7,126 bases of DNA from Planctomycetota bacterium (lineage in GTDB: Bacteria > Planctomycetota > MHYJ01 > JACQXL01): contig JACQXL010000123.1 in assembly GCA_016208805.1 (NCBI GenBank), forward strand, positions 1 to 7,126, read 5' to 3'. The translations under genes were made by a program, and so were the position numbers. The notes beneath the pieces were generated by a model. The model saw only the letters and a program-made list of their open reading frames with translations, ran no database searches and was not told where the DNA came from. Below are positions 1 to 5,831 of this stretch, in pieces (within the stretch, counting starts at the first letter, position 1; every line of letters starts with the position of its first letter).

Positions 1-1
1 A

Positions 2-619
2 ACGGCTGTCACCCCGACTGCCGTGGCTTTAACGCCAACCCCGCCAGCACCCGTACGGGCTACGGTAAAGGCCTGGGAGCCGTCCAAAGAGATTCCGGCT
101 CTGATTAATATGCTGGTTAACGACGACCCGCTCGTTCAGATGGAGGCGCGGCAGGAACTGTTGCTGACAGGCCGCAAGACGGTGGTGCCGTTTCTGTTGC
201 AATCTCTTGAAAATGCCAAACCGGAATTACGTTATATGATAGTGGAAATCCTGGCTGAACTGCGCGACGAGCAGTCCGTGCCGGTGCTGGTTAAATTGCT
301 AAGCGACAAGGACGAACACACGACCAGCGTGGCATCGGTCGCGGCACGGGCCCTGGGCAAAATTGCCGAACCATCGGCAATTTCGGCGTTACTCAAAACG
401 GCCGTCGCAACGGACGTGGAACTGCGTTACGAGACGATTCAAGCGCTTGGATTGGTCCTGCGCGGGCAGGATATCACCACCACCCAGACAGCGATTCCTT
501 ATATCAAAGCGGCATTGACCGATACGGCCAAGACCTTCCAGGGTTATCTGCTCAAGGCCGCCGCGGTCCAGTCGCTCGGCTCGGCCGGCTCAAGGATACC
601 TCGTCCGTTAAAGACCTGA
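2..619 (+). CDS. HEAT-repeat protein, 5'-partial, main fragment
   Basis: The frame is open from the window edge, so the gene probably starts upstream. The GTG at 23 has no ribosome binding site and lies in a Pro/Thr/Ala-rich stretch that looks like a linker. From about position 86 the protein is a run of paired amphipathic helices typical of HEAT or PBS-lyase-like repeats, for example IPALINMLVNDDPLVQMEAR, VVPFLLQSLENAKPELR, SVPVLVKLLSDKD and AISALLKTAVATDVELR. About five units are visible. Such proteins are usually scaffolds for protein-protein contacts, and no enzyme motif is seen. This frame ends at a TGA (617-619), but the next HEAT unit continues in the neighbouring frame, so the stop is probably the product of a frameshift rather than the natural end. 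Repeat identity is fairly sure; the cellular role is unknown. Confidence 0.75.
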   Translation, partial: TAVTPTAVALTPTPPAPVRATVKAWEPSKEIPALINMLVNDDPLVQMEARQELLLTGRKTVVPFLLQSLENAKPELRYMIVEILAELRDEQSVPVLVKLLSDKDEHTTSVASVAARALGKIAEPSAISALLKTAVATDVELRYETIQALGLVLRGQDITTTQTAIPYIKAALTDTAKTFQGYLLKAAAVQSLGSAGSRIPRPLKT

Positions 620-822
620 TGGGGATAATTAGGAATTCCGATGTGGAAGAAGCCACCGATATGCCGATTGCGCGATATGTAGTTCATGCGTTAATCCAGA
701 TTACCGACTACCAAACCGAACTGCCGTCCATCAAACTCCAGAATCCTGATAATACCAAAAAGAAAGAAGAGATTATCAAGAAATGGGAGGAATGGTGGGA
801 GCAGAATAAGAAGGGATATTAA
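619..822 (+). CDS. C-terminal fragment of the same HEAT-repeat protein (frame-shifted)
   Basis: This is the continuation of the preceding gene in another frame. The ATG at 619 is unlikely to be a true start. The same frame reads back without a stop through 583-618 as GRLKDTSSVKDL, which completes the HEAT helix broken in the upstream frame (AVQSLG, then LKDTSSVKDLMGIIRNSD). A single base missing around 580-590, in a CGGC-rich stretch, would join the two. The fragment ends with IARYVVHALIQITDY and a charged, Trp-rich tail (KKWEEWWEQNKKGY), a type of ending I associate with bacterial HEAT proteins, so the TAA at 820-822 is probably the real end. Whether the break is a real mutation or a sequence error cannot be decided here. 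Confidence 0.65.
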   Translation: MGIIRNSDVEEATDMPIARYVVHALIQITDYQTELPSIKLQNPDNTKKKEEIIKKWEEWWEQNKKGY

Positions 823-829
823 CCGTTAG

Positions 830-1033
830 TAAACGGATTTACTGAACTCTTGCGAAACGTCCCCTCCTGTCATTGCGAGGAGCGTAGCGACGAAGTCATG
901 CCAGAGGCAGATCCGCCTCTGGCGGACAATCTCACCGCCGTCCCTGTGGGACGGCGGGATTGCCACGCCCTGTGGGCTCGCAATGACAAAAGAGGTATTT
1001 ATGCCATTTCGCAAGAGTTCAGTAATTCGTTTA
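830..1033. repeat. Nested palindromic (MITE-like) element
   Basis: The 266 bp gap between the HEAT and PilZ genes holds no credible gene. The outer arms 841-857 and 1007-1023 are perfect 17 bp inverted repeats, and they extend imperfectly to 830 and 1033. Inside is a second pair of arms (869-879 and 977-987, 11/11). Inside that are two compact hairpins: 900-908 with 915-923 (9 bp stem) and 935-944 with 948-957 (10 bp stem, 3 nt loop). Translations of the inner arms give peptides such as HCEERSDE, which I recognise as a recurrent product of spurious ORFs over dispersed bacterial repeats. No transposase is present and no clear target duplication is visible, so it is best called a non-autonomous palindromic element or nest of elements. 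Confidence 0.8.
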
Positions 1034-1043
1034 ATCTGCTTAC

Positions 1044-1073
1044 TCGGTGGAGATCCCGCCACTTATGGCGGGG
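1044..1073. repeat. 30 bp hairpin repeat, copy 1 (intergenic)
   Basis: This is identical over 30 bases to 2881-2910 inside the pseudoprotease gene. It contains a hairpin with 6 bp stems CCCGCC (1055-1060) and GGCGGG (1067-1072) around the loop ACTTAT. It abuts the G-rich ribosome binding site of the PilZ gene. The repeat lies 10 bp downstream of the larger palindromic element, so the gap is made almost wholly of repeats. Confidence 0.85.
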
Positions 1074-1077
1074 GAGG
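1073..1077 (+). promoter_or_regulatory. Ribosome binding site of the PilZ gene
   Basis: GGAGG lies 11 nt before the ATG at 1089, and an overlapping GGAG at 1076-1079 lies 9 nt before it. The first G is the last base of the 30 bp repeat, so the repeat edge appears to supply part of the site and its hairpin lies immediately upstream of it. Confidence 0.55.
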
Positions 1078-1088
1078 AGTAAAATATT

Positions 1089-1685
1089 ATGCCAGAACGA
1101 GGAAGTGAAAAGCGCAAGGATATGCGTCTGCCGATCAAGGGCGGGATGGTTCAGTATAAAGAATCCGGCGGTATATTCGCCCTGTTCAAGGGCTCGTCCG
1201 ACCAATATCCCATTCTGAATTTGTCCTTACGCGGGATGCGGTTCCTGACGACGGATAGTTTGCTTTCCGGCGACAAGTTAAATTTCACTATCGGCGTGCC
1301 GACCCTGGGCGGCGAGCCGCTTAAAGCCGAAGGCCGGGTGGCCTGGGTCCAGCGCTCACCCCGTTATAAAGCCAATGTCATCGGCGTCCAGTTCGTCGCG
1401 ATGACCAAAGATTCGCTCAGCCGGCTTAAGAACCTGGTTAGTTTCCTGGGCACCAAGATGAAAATAAAATATAAAGTCAAAGTATATTTCTCGGAGCAAA
1501 TGCGCCAGAAAGCCACCGTTTGGGAATTAGCCCGCGATTTCAACGTTAGCATTAACCTGCTGGAAGGGTCGCTTAACGACAAAACCACCTGGTTGACCAT
1601 AGAGATAGAAGGCGAAAAAGAAGAAGTAAAACGGGTGCTGGAGTATCTCAAGTCCGGCGGCGCAAAACTCGTCGCGATTAAATAA
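1089..1685 (+). CDS. PilZ domain protein with C-terminal NIL-like domain
   Basis: The 198 aa cytosolic protein has no signal peptide or membrane segment. Residues 1 to about 120 form a PilZ domain with both c-di-GMP binding signatures intact: RxxxR as R9-K-D-M-R13, and the N/DxSxxG motif as N44-L-S46-L-R-G49. The core strands GRVAWVQRS and ANVIGVQFV follow. Residues from about 124 to 198 resemble the NIL domain, the ferredoxin-like regulatory domain at the C terminus of the methionine ABC transporter ATPase MetN. The matching segments are ELARDFNVSINLLEGSL and LTIEIEGEKEEVKRVLEYL. The family role suggests a c-di-GMP receptor, and the NIL-like part suggests a second ligand or a protein contact; the output is unknown. 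The ATG at 1089 is chosen for its ribosome binding site and because it keeps R9. The next gene starts 37 bp downstream. Confidence 0.8.
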   Translation: MPERGSEKRKDMRLPIKGGMVQYKESGGIFALFKGSSDQYPILNLSLRGMRFLTTDSLLSGDKLNFTIGVPTLGGEPLKAEGRVAWVQRSPRYKANVIGVQFVAMTKDSLSRLKNLVSFLGTKMKIKYKVKVYFSEQMRQKATVWELARDFNVSINLLEGSLNDKTTWLTIEIEGEKEEVKRVLEYLKSGGAKLVAIK

Positions 1686-1722
1686 TCCTTGAATCGCAGG
1701 GCGGATTAGACTATGCCTTATT

Positions 1723-2205
1723 ATGAAGTCTTACCGGTTGATAATAATTATATGGATAGTTTCTTCTTCCCTGGTTCTGGCGGAGCGACAGTGCCTGCCT
1801 GCCGGTCAGGCAGGGAGTCCCGACCTAATCGGGGCGGAAGTTACTCCACAGGAAGTCTATCAGCGCGCCGCGCCGGCGGTAGTCGGCATTGAAGCCGAGG
1901 CCAATAACCTTTCATTCTATGGCACCGGCACCATCATCCATCCCAGGGGCATCATCCTGACCGCTACCAACGTTATCCCTCCAAACGCAACCAATATCAG
2001 GGTGAGGTTTAAACAGACATCACTCAAGGCGTCTATCCTGATGATGGAGCCGTTAACCGAGACAACACTGCTTCAACTGGAACCCTTTCAGGACAAGCCG
2101 ATTTCCCGCGTAAGCGCAACCACGACAGAGAATTTCCCATACCTTGATTTGGACAATTCTGATAATAGCAGTATCGGACGCCATCTTATAAATTGGAACG
2201 GCTGA
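1723..2205 (+). CDS. Secreted trypsin-like pseudoprotease, N-terminal fragment
   Basis: The protein begins with a signal peptide (basic MKSYR, hydrophobic LIIIIWIVSSSLVLA, about 20 aa), so export is likely. Residues 41 onward match the first half of an S1C (HtrA-type) trypsin fold: VYQRAAPAVVGIEAE, then GTGTIIHPRGIILTATNVI. The position that is the catalytic His in HtrA (TNxHV) is Asn83, and the catalytic Asp position is Glu113 (EPLTETTLLQLE), so this domain should not be catalytic. Residues about 22-37 (RQCLPAGQAGSPDLIG) look like a palindromic repeat read in frame. The frame ends at a TGA (2203-2205), but homology continues in the next fragment, so this is the front half of a gene broken by a frameshift near 2190. 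No strong ribosome binding site precedes the ATG. Confidence 0.7.
   Translation: MKSYRLIIIIWIVSSSLVLAERQCLPAGQAGSPDLIGAEVTPQEVYQRAAPAVVGIEAEANNLSFYGTGTIIHPRGIILTATNVIPPNATNIRVRFKQTSLKASILMMEPLTETTLLQLEPFQDKPISRVSATTTENFPYLDLDNSDNSSIGRHLINWNG
1779..1838. repeat. Palindromic repeat within coding sequence, after the signal peptide
   Basis: Two adjacent hairpins are present: CCTGCCTG (1794-1801) with CAGGCAGG (1807-1814), and CCCGA (1819-1823) with TCGGG (1829-1833). The whole is bracketed by a direct repeat GGCGGA at 1779-1784 and 1833-1838, exactly 54 bp apart (18 codons). Removing one interval leaves VLAEVTPQEVYQ, a natural signal-peptide/mature junction. The peptide CLPAGQAG is one I associate with dispersed CCTGCC-type repeats. 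Confidence 0.7.
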
Positions 2206-3548
2206 CCGGCCGATATAAGGGCGAGGTGATAGAAACAACCGCGGCGGTGAACGGCGGGATAGACGGCGGGCCGCTGATTAATTCAAGCGGCAGGGTTATC
2301 GGAATGCTTATAATGAACTACTCGCACAGCCGCTGGCTGGGACTGGCCATTCCGATAAACAATATCCCGCTGTTGCCGGACCAGCGCGGTTCAAAGTTGA
2401 TACCAAAACTAAATAAACCGTTAATATCCGAGTCGCTCCCATACGGGCGCTGGATTCCCTGCATTGCCAAGGTCAAAGCCGTCTTCAATGAACGCTCCAA
2501 ATTTAATATCCCGCGCACATCCGAAGGCATCGTGCCGTTAAACAGCGGCCTGCGCCGGTTTATACCGGACATAGACAAAGAAATAGAATTTTACGCCCTC
2601 GGGCCGGAGGTATCGGTCCTCGCCGGAATCGGATTTGCCAAAGATGACAGCGTCTATATCATCAGCAGTTATGCGCCAGTCAGTGGAAACCTGCGGAGTT
2701 TGACAGTTGCTTTTATGAGTGATAGGCCCGCTGAGCCGCAGATATATGACGCCGAACTCCGGGGTTATAACGAGGAGTTTGACTTGGCATTGTTAAAGAT
2801 CAAAACCGGTATTACCGGTACCCGGATAACACCTTTAACCGCAGCGTGGTCGTTGTTGGGGACTTCTGCTTCGTTGCGAATCGGTGGAGATCCCGCCACT
2901 TATGGCGGGGAGCGAAGCGCCCGCCCGGACGACCCGGTCGGACGGGTCGGGCAGGACGTGCTTATTATCGGCGCCAATCCGGATATCGCCGTGAACACAC
3001 CGGCAGTGAGCAGGGGAATCATCAGTGCAACCGGGCGCCAGGACGGCGCGGCATTCCAGATAGATGCCCGGGCCAACCACACGAATATGGGTGGGCCGGT
3101 CTTTAATTCCAACGGCGATTTTCTGGGCCTGTGCGCCCGATACACACAGCCGCTGGAACTCGGCACCAATTCCGGCGTTTCGCTGGTCACCGCCGCCGCC
3201 AAGATAAAAGAGGTTTTGCCGGACCTGCTCAGCGGCAAGAAAACGGCCAGGTCGCCCACGCCGCTTTTAGGCGTCCAGTTGATGCCGGGCGTGATTGACG
3301 GAGGCGGCGTGCGCATAGAAAACGTGGTTCCCAACACCGCCGTATCAGAGGCGCAGCCTATCACCGGAACTAATGAATCCGGCCTTAAGAAAGGTGATGT
3401 GATTATTGGTTTTAACTATCGTGATGTTTTGGAATACCGCCAACTGGTCAGATTGATTCGTGCCACCCGGATTGGCGATACGGTTATCCTGAAGGTGAAA
3501 AGGAATAACGAGACATTGGAATTTGAAGTGAAGATGAGGGGAAGATGA
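2193..3548 (+). CDS. Trypsin-like pseudoprotease, C-terminal fragment with second protease domain and PDZ
   Basis: This is the remainder of the gene starting at 1723; the TTG at 2193 is not a convincing start. Residues 1-60 finish the first trypsin domain, with Asp24 in place of the catalytic Ser (NGGIDGGPL against NPGNSGGPL in HtrA). Residues about 145-345 are a second trypsin-like domain. Its Asp is kept (D197 in DLALLKI), but the His position is Ala161 (YIISSYAPV) and the Ser position is Met299 (NHTNMGGPV). Residues about 356-449 form a PDZ domain (LLGVQL, KKGDVIIGFN, RIGDTVILKVKR). The whole protein is about 600 aa and exported, so a periplasmic or surface binding or regulatory role beside the active protease downstream is plausible (inference). 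Residues 232-253 appear to be an inserted repeat. An HtrA-like origin is sure; the function is not. Confidence 0.75.
   Translation: MERLTGRYKGEVIETTAAVNGGIDGGPLINSSGRVIGMLIMNYSHSRWLGLAIPINNIPLLPDQRGSKLIPKLNKPLISESLPYGRWIPCIAKVKAVFNERSKFNIPRTSEGIVPLNSGLRRFIPDIDKEIEFYALGPEVSVLAGIGFAKDDSVYIISSYAPVSGNLRSLTVAFMSDRPAEPQIYDAELRGYNEEFDLALLKIKTGITGTRITPLTAAWSLLGTSASLRIGGDPATYGGERSARPDDPVGRVGQDVLIIGANPDIAVNTPAVSRGIISATGRQDGAAFQIDARANHTNMGGPVFNSNGDFLGLCARYTQPLELGTNSGVSLVTAAAKIKEVLPDLLSGKKTARSPTPLLGVQLMPGVIDGGGVRIENVVPNTAVSEAQPITGTNESGLKKGDVIIGFNYRDVLEYRQLVRLIRATRIGDTVILKVKRNNETLEFEVKMRGR
2881..2952. repeat. Hairpin repeat, copy 2, read in frame inside the second protease domain
   Basis: The first 30 bases (2881-2910) are identical to 1044-1073. 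They are followed by a second palindrome, GACCCG (2931-2936) with CGGGTC (2943-2948). The segment encodes Gly-, Pro-, Asp- and Arg-rich sequence that is absent from the S1C consensus. Skipping 22 codons (2886-2951) restores the family-like string SLRIGQDVLIIG. Confidence 0.8.
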
Positions 3549-3608
3549 GCCATCCCGCTCTTTGTTCCGCAAAGACCGGGACTCCGTCCGTACGGACTCC
3601 GCAGATTG
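3549..3608. repeat. Intergenic palindromes between the pseudoprotease and HtrA genes
   Basis: The 60 bp spacer is almost entirely palindromic. A hairpin at 3554-3564 and 3570-3580 has an 11 bp stem with one mismatch and a 5 nt loop. A perfect 12 bp palindrome, GTCCGTACGGAC, lies at 3586-3597. No T-run follows the hairpin, so it is not a typical intrinsic terminator. Read-through into the next gene is likely. Confidence 0.65.
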
Positions 3609-4919
3609 ATGAAAAATCTATATAAAATATTATTTCTCTGTGTTCTCTGCATCGGAGTTTATCCCGGTGGGACGGTGAGTTCATTCGCCGGCCAGACCGA
3701 AGACCAATTCATAAAGACCATAGAGAAAGCCAGGCCGGCGTTTGTCTTTGTGGGCGGCGGTTCAGGCGTGCTCATCTCGCCGGACGGATATATCCTGACC
3801 AATTACCACGTGGTGGGCAAGGAAATTGGCGGCGCCCGCGCAAAAGAGTGGATGGTTTATCTGACCTCTTTCACGACCCATACGGATAACGGAACCTCAT
3901 ACCGGGCGAAGTTAGTCGGCGAAGACCCCCGTGGCGATATCGCACTGCTCAAAATACAGATTCCTCCTGAACCAAACAAGACATTCCCTTATGTTGAAAT
4001 GGGTGATTCCGATACGCTATCGCCGGGCCAGTCGGTTATCGTCATCGGCAATCCCTTCCGGCTGGGCGAGATTGACCTTCAGCCCAGCGTCTCAACCGGC
4101 ATCATCAGCGCGCTCCATCGTTATAAGGAAGATTATTCGGATGCCATCCAGATTGATGCGCCGGTTAATCCCGGCAACTCCGGCGGGCCGCTCATTACCA
4201 TGGATGGCAAACTGGTCGGCATCAACGGCCGGATTGATACGAGACACGAATTCATCAAGATTAATACCGGCATCGGCTATGCGATACCCGTCAACCAAAT
4301 CAAGAAATTTCTTGACATTCTGAAGAAGAGCGGTAAAGTAAGACATTCCTTTATAGAAGGATTGGCGCTCTCTAAGGAAAACACCGATGGTGCAGGCGTC
4401 CGGGTTGAGAATGTCAGTCCGGGCTCCAGCGGGGATAAGGCCGGCCTGCAGAAAGGAGACACCATCCTCAAGGTGGATAACCTTGAGGTTTATAATTATA
4501 ACCGTTTTAACGGCATTATCGGAACATATCCGGCCGGCAGTTCGGTTATCCTTACCGTTAAGCACGCTGCGCCCGATGGCAAGATAATTGAAATACCGAT
4601 TACCCTTAATGCCCGTGGCGGGATAGAAGAATTGGCCAAACCGGACGAGCCGTTCCTGGGCGTACGGTTCACGGCTGATACCTCGGCGTCGCGCCGGGTC
4701 GTGGAGATAGAAGAGGTTATTCCGGATACCCCGGCCGCCAAGGCCGACTTGAGGCCCGGCGATATTATTGTATCTTTTAACGGTAAAACAGTAACCGCTA
4801 TAAACCAGTTGCGCAACCTGATTAAAAACAGCAAAATCGGCGATAAAGTAACGCTGACTGTCAAACGGGCTGACAAGGAACTTGAAATAACAGTCGTCCT
4901 AGAAGGACGCCAGAAGTAG
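3609..4919 (+). CDS. HtrA/Deg-family serine protease with two PDZ domains
   Basis: This is a 436 aa S1C endopeptidase that in known relatives degrades or refolds misfolded envelope proteins. Numbering from the ATG at 3609, an N-terminal signal peptide (about residues 1-28, hydrophobic core ILFLCVLCIGV) is followed by a trypsin domain with a complete triad: His67 in ILTNYHVV, Asp110 in RGDIALLKI and Ser191 in NPGNSGGPL. PDZ1 spans about 248-335 (GVRVENVSPGSSGDKAGLQK) and PDZ2 about 348-432 (FLGVRF, DLRPGDIIVSFNG). A TTG at 3606 is an alternative start one codon earlier. The gene follows a degenerate paralogue by 60 bp and precedes accD by one base, so co-transcription is likely. The length and two PDZ domains fit DegP/DegQ-type proteins, but orthology to a named Deg protein is not claimed. 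Confidence 0.92.
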   Translation: MKNLYKILFLCVLCIGVYPGGTVSSFAGQTEDQFIKTIEKARPAFVFVGGGSGVLISPDGYILTNYHVVGKEIGGARAKEWMVYLTSFTTHTDNGTSYRAKLVGEDPRGDIALLKIQIPPEPNKTFPYVEMGDSDTLSPGQSVIVIGNPFRLGEIDLQPSVSTGIISALHRYKEDYSDAIQIDAPVNPGNSGGPLITMDGKLVGINGRIDTRHEFIKINTGIGYAIPVNQIKKFLDILKKSGKVRHSFIEGLALSKENTDGAGVRVENVSPGSSGDKAGLQKGDTILKVDNLEVYNYNRFNGIIGTYPAGSSVILTVKHAAPDGKIIEIPITLNARGGIEELAKPDEPFLGVRFTADTSASRRVVEIEEVIPDTPAAKADLRPGDIIVSFNGKTVTAINQLRNLIKNSKIGDKVTLTVKRADKELEITVVLEGRQK

Positions 4920-4920
4920 T

Positions 4921-5766
4921 ATGAGTAGTGGCTGGAAAGGTTTAAGGAATTTTGTCTTCCACCGCAAGCGCGAGATGCCGGACGGCCTGTGGATGAAATG
5001 CGACAGTTGCGGCAATCTCGTCTACAAAAAGGTGGTTGAGGAAAAACTTCAGGTCTGCCCGGAGTGCAACTTCCATTTCTCGCTGGGCATCCAGGAGCGG
5101 CTGGAACTGCTCATAGACGAAAACGGCATTATAGAGGAATTATGGCCTGATATTGAATCAACCGACCCCTTAAACTTTAAGGCCGTGGCCGCTTACCGCG
5201 ATAAAATCACAGAGGCCAAATCACAGACCGGCCTCAAGGAGGCCGTCGTGGTGGTCAGGGGCAAGATAGAAGGGATAGAGGTAATTCTCGGGATAACCGA
5301 CTCGCGTTTTATAATGGGCAGTATGGGCTCGGTCGTGGGCGAAAAGATTGCCCGGGCCGTGGAAAAGGCGATGGAACTCAAACTGCCGCTGATAATCGTT
5401 TCCGGCTCCGGCGGCGGCGCCCGGATGTATGAGGGCAGTCTCTCGCTGATGCAGATGGCCAAGACCAGCGCCGCACTGGCCAGGTTTGATAAAGCCGGAG
5501 GATTTTATATCTCGGTGCTGACCAACCCGACTATGGCCGGCGTGATGGCCAGTTTTGCCGCGCTGGGCGATATTATCATTGCCGAGCCGAAAGCATTAAT
5601 CGGGTTCACCGGCCCGCGCGTGATTGCCCAGACCATCGGACAGGAACTGCCGCCCGGATTCCAGACCTCGGAATTCCTACTGGAACACGGACTGATTGAC
5701 CGTATCATAGACCGCCAGCACCTCAAAGGCGAACTGGCATTGTTATTGCGCTATTTTAAGAGGTAA
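4921..5766 (+). CDS. accD: Acetyl-CoA carboxylase carboxyltransferase subunit beta
   Basis: AccD pairs with AccA to move the carboxyl group from carboxybiotin to acetyl-CoA, giving malonyl-CoA for fatty acid synthesis in the cytosol. The 281 aa length fits the family. An N-terminal zinc ribbon has Cys27, Cys30, Cys46 and Cys49 (C-x2-C-x15-C-x2-C). The crotonase-fold carboxyltransferase follows, with GSMGSVVGEKI (about 132-142), the Gly-rich SGSGGGARM (161-169), LMQMAKTSAAL and GFTGPRVIAQTIGQ (228-241). The ATG at 4921 is one base after the HtrA stop, and a weak AGAAGG lies 14 nt upstream, so translation may be coupled to the protease gene. accA is not in the window. Nothing looks truncated. 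Confidence 0.95.
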   Translation: MSSGWKGLRNFVFHRKREMPDGLWMKCDSCGNLVYKKVVEEKLQVCPECNFHFSLGIQERLELLIDENGIIEELWPDIESTDPLNFKAVAAYRDKITEAKSQTGLKEAVVVVRGKIEGIEVILGITDSRFIMGSMGSVVGEKIARAVEKAMELKLPLIIVSGSGGGARMYEGSLSLMQMAKTSAALARFDKAGGFYISVLTNPTMAGVMASFAALGDIIIAEPKALIGFTGPRVIAQTIGQELPPGFQTSEFLLEHGLIDRIIDRQHLKGELALLLRYFKR

Positions 5767-5820
5767 ACTGATTGAGCGGATGGAACGGATAAATCAGTTA
5801 AATCCGCTTAATCCGCTTAC
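5766..5820. repeat. Palindromic and tandem repeat between accD and the oxidoreductase gamma gene
   Basis: AACTGATT (5766-5773) is the inverse of AATCAGTT (5792-5799). AGCGGAT (5775-5781) is the inverse of ATCCGCT, which occurs twice (5802-5808 and 5811-5817) inside a tandem pair of the 9-mer AATCCGCTT (5801-5809 and 5810-5818). This fills nearly all of the 65 bp spacer. Confidence 0.65.
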
Positions 5821-5831
5821 TAAAAAGCAGT

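Noticed and set aside
830..1073. CRISPR-like array
   Set aside because: The repeated units are inverted arms of hairpins, not regularly spaced direct repeats with unique spacers.
850..1218. Open frame on the + strand covering the repeat block and the PilZ start (and opposite-strand frames at 826-1062 and 999-1205)
   Set aside because: Their peptides are translations of palindromic repeats (HCEERSDE-type, SQEFS-type) and antisense to the PilZ gene; no ribosome binding site or protein-like pattern.
1688..1720. Possible promoter with TTGAAT and TATGCC-like boxes upstream of the pseudoprotease gene
   Set aside because: The boxes match poorly, and the 37 bp gap after the PilZ stop fits read-through; nothing distinguishes it from chance.
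3554..3580. Hairpin after the pseudoprotease gene as an intrinsic terminator
   Set aside because: No T-run follows and the structure resembles the other dispersed palindromes; the next gene is only 60 bp away on the same strand.
5801..5818. Tandem 9-mer AATCCGCTT as iterons or an operator
   Set aside because: Only two copies, embedded in a palindromic spacer like the others; no replication or regulator gene nearby.
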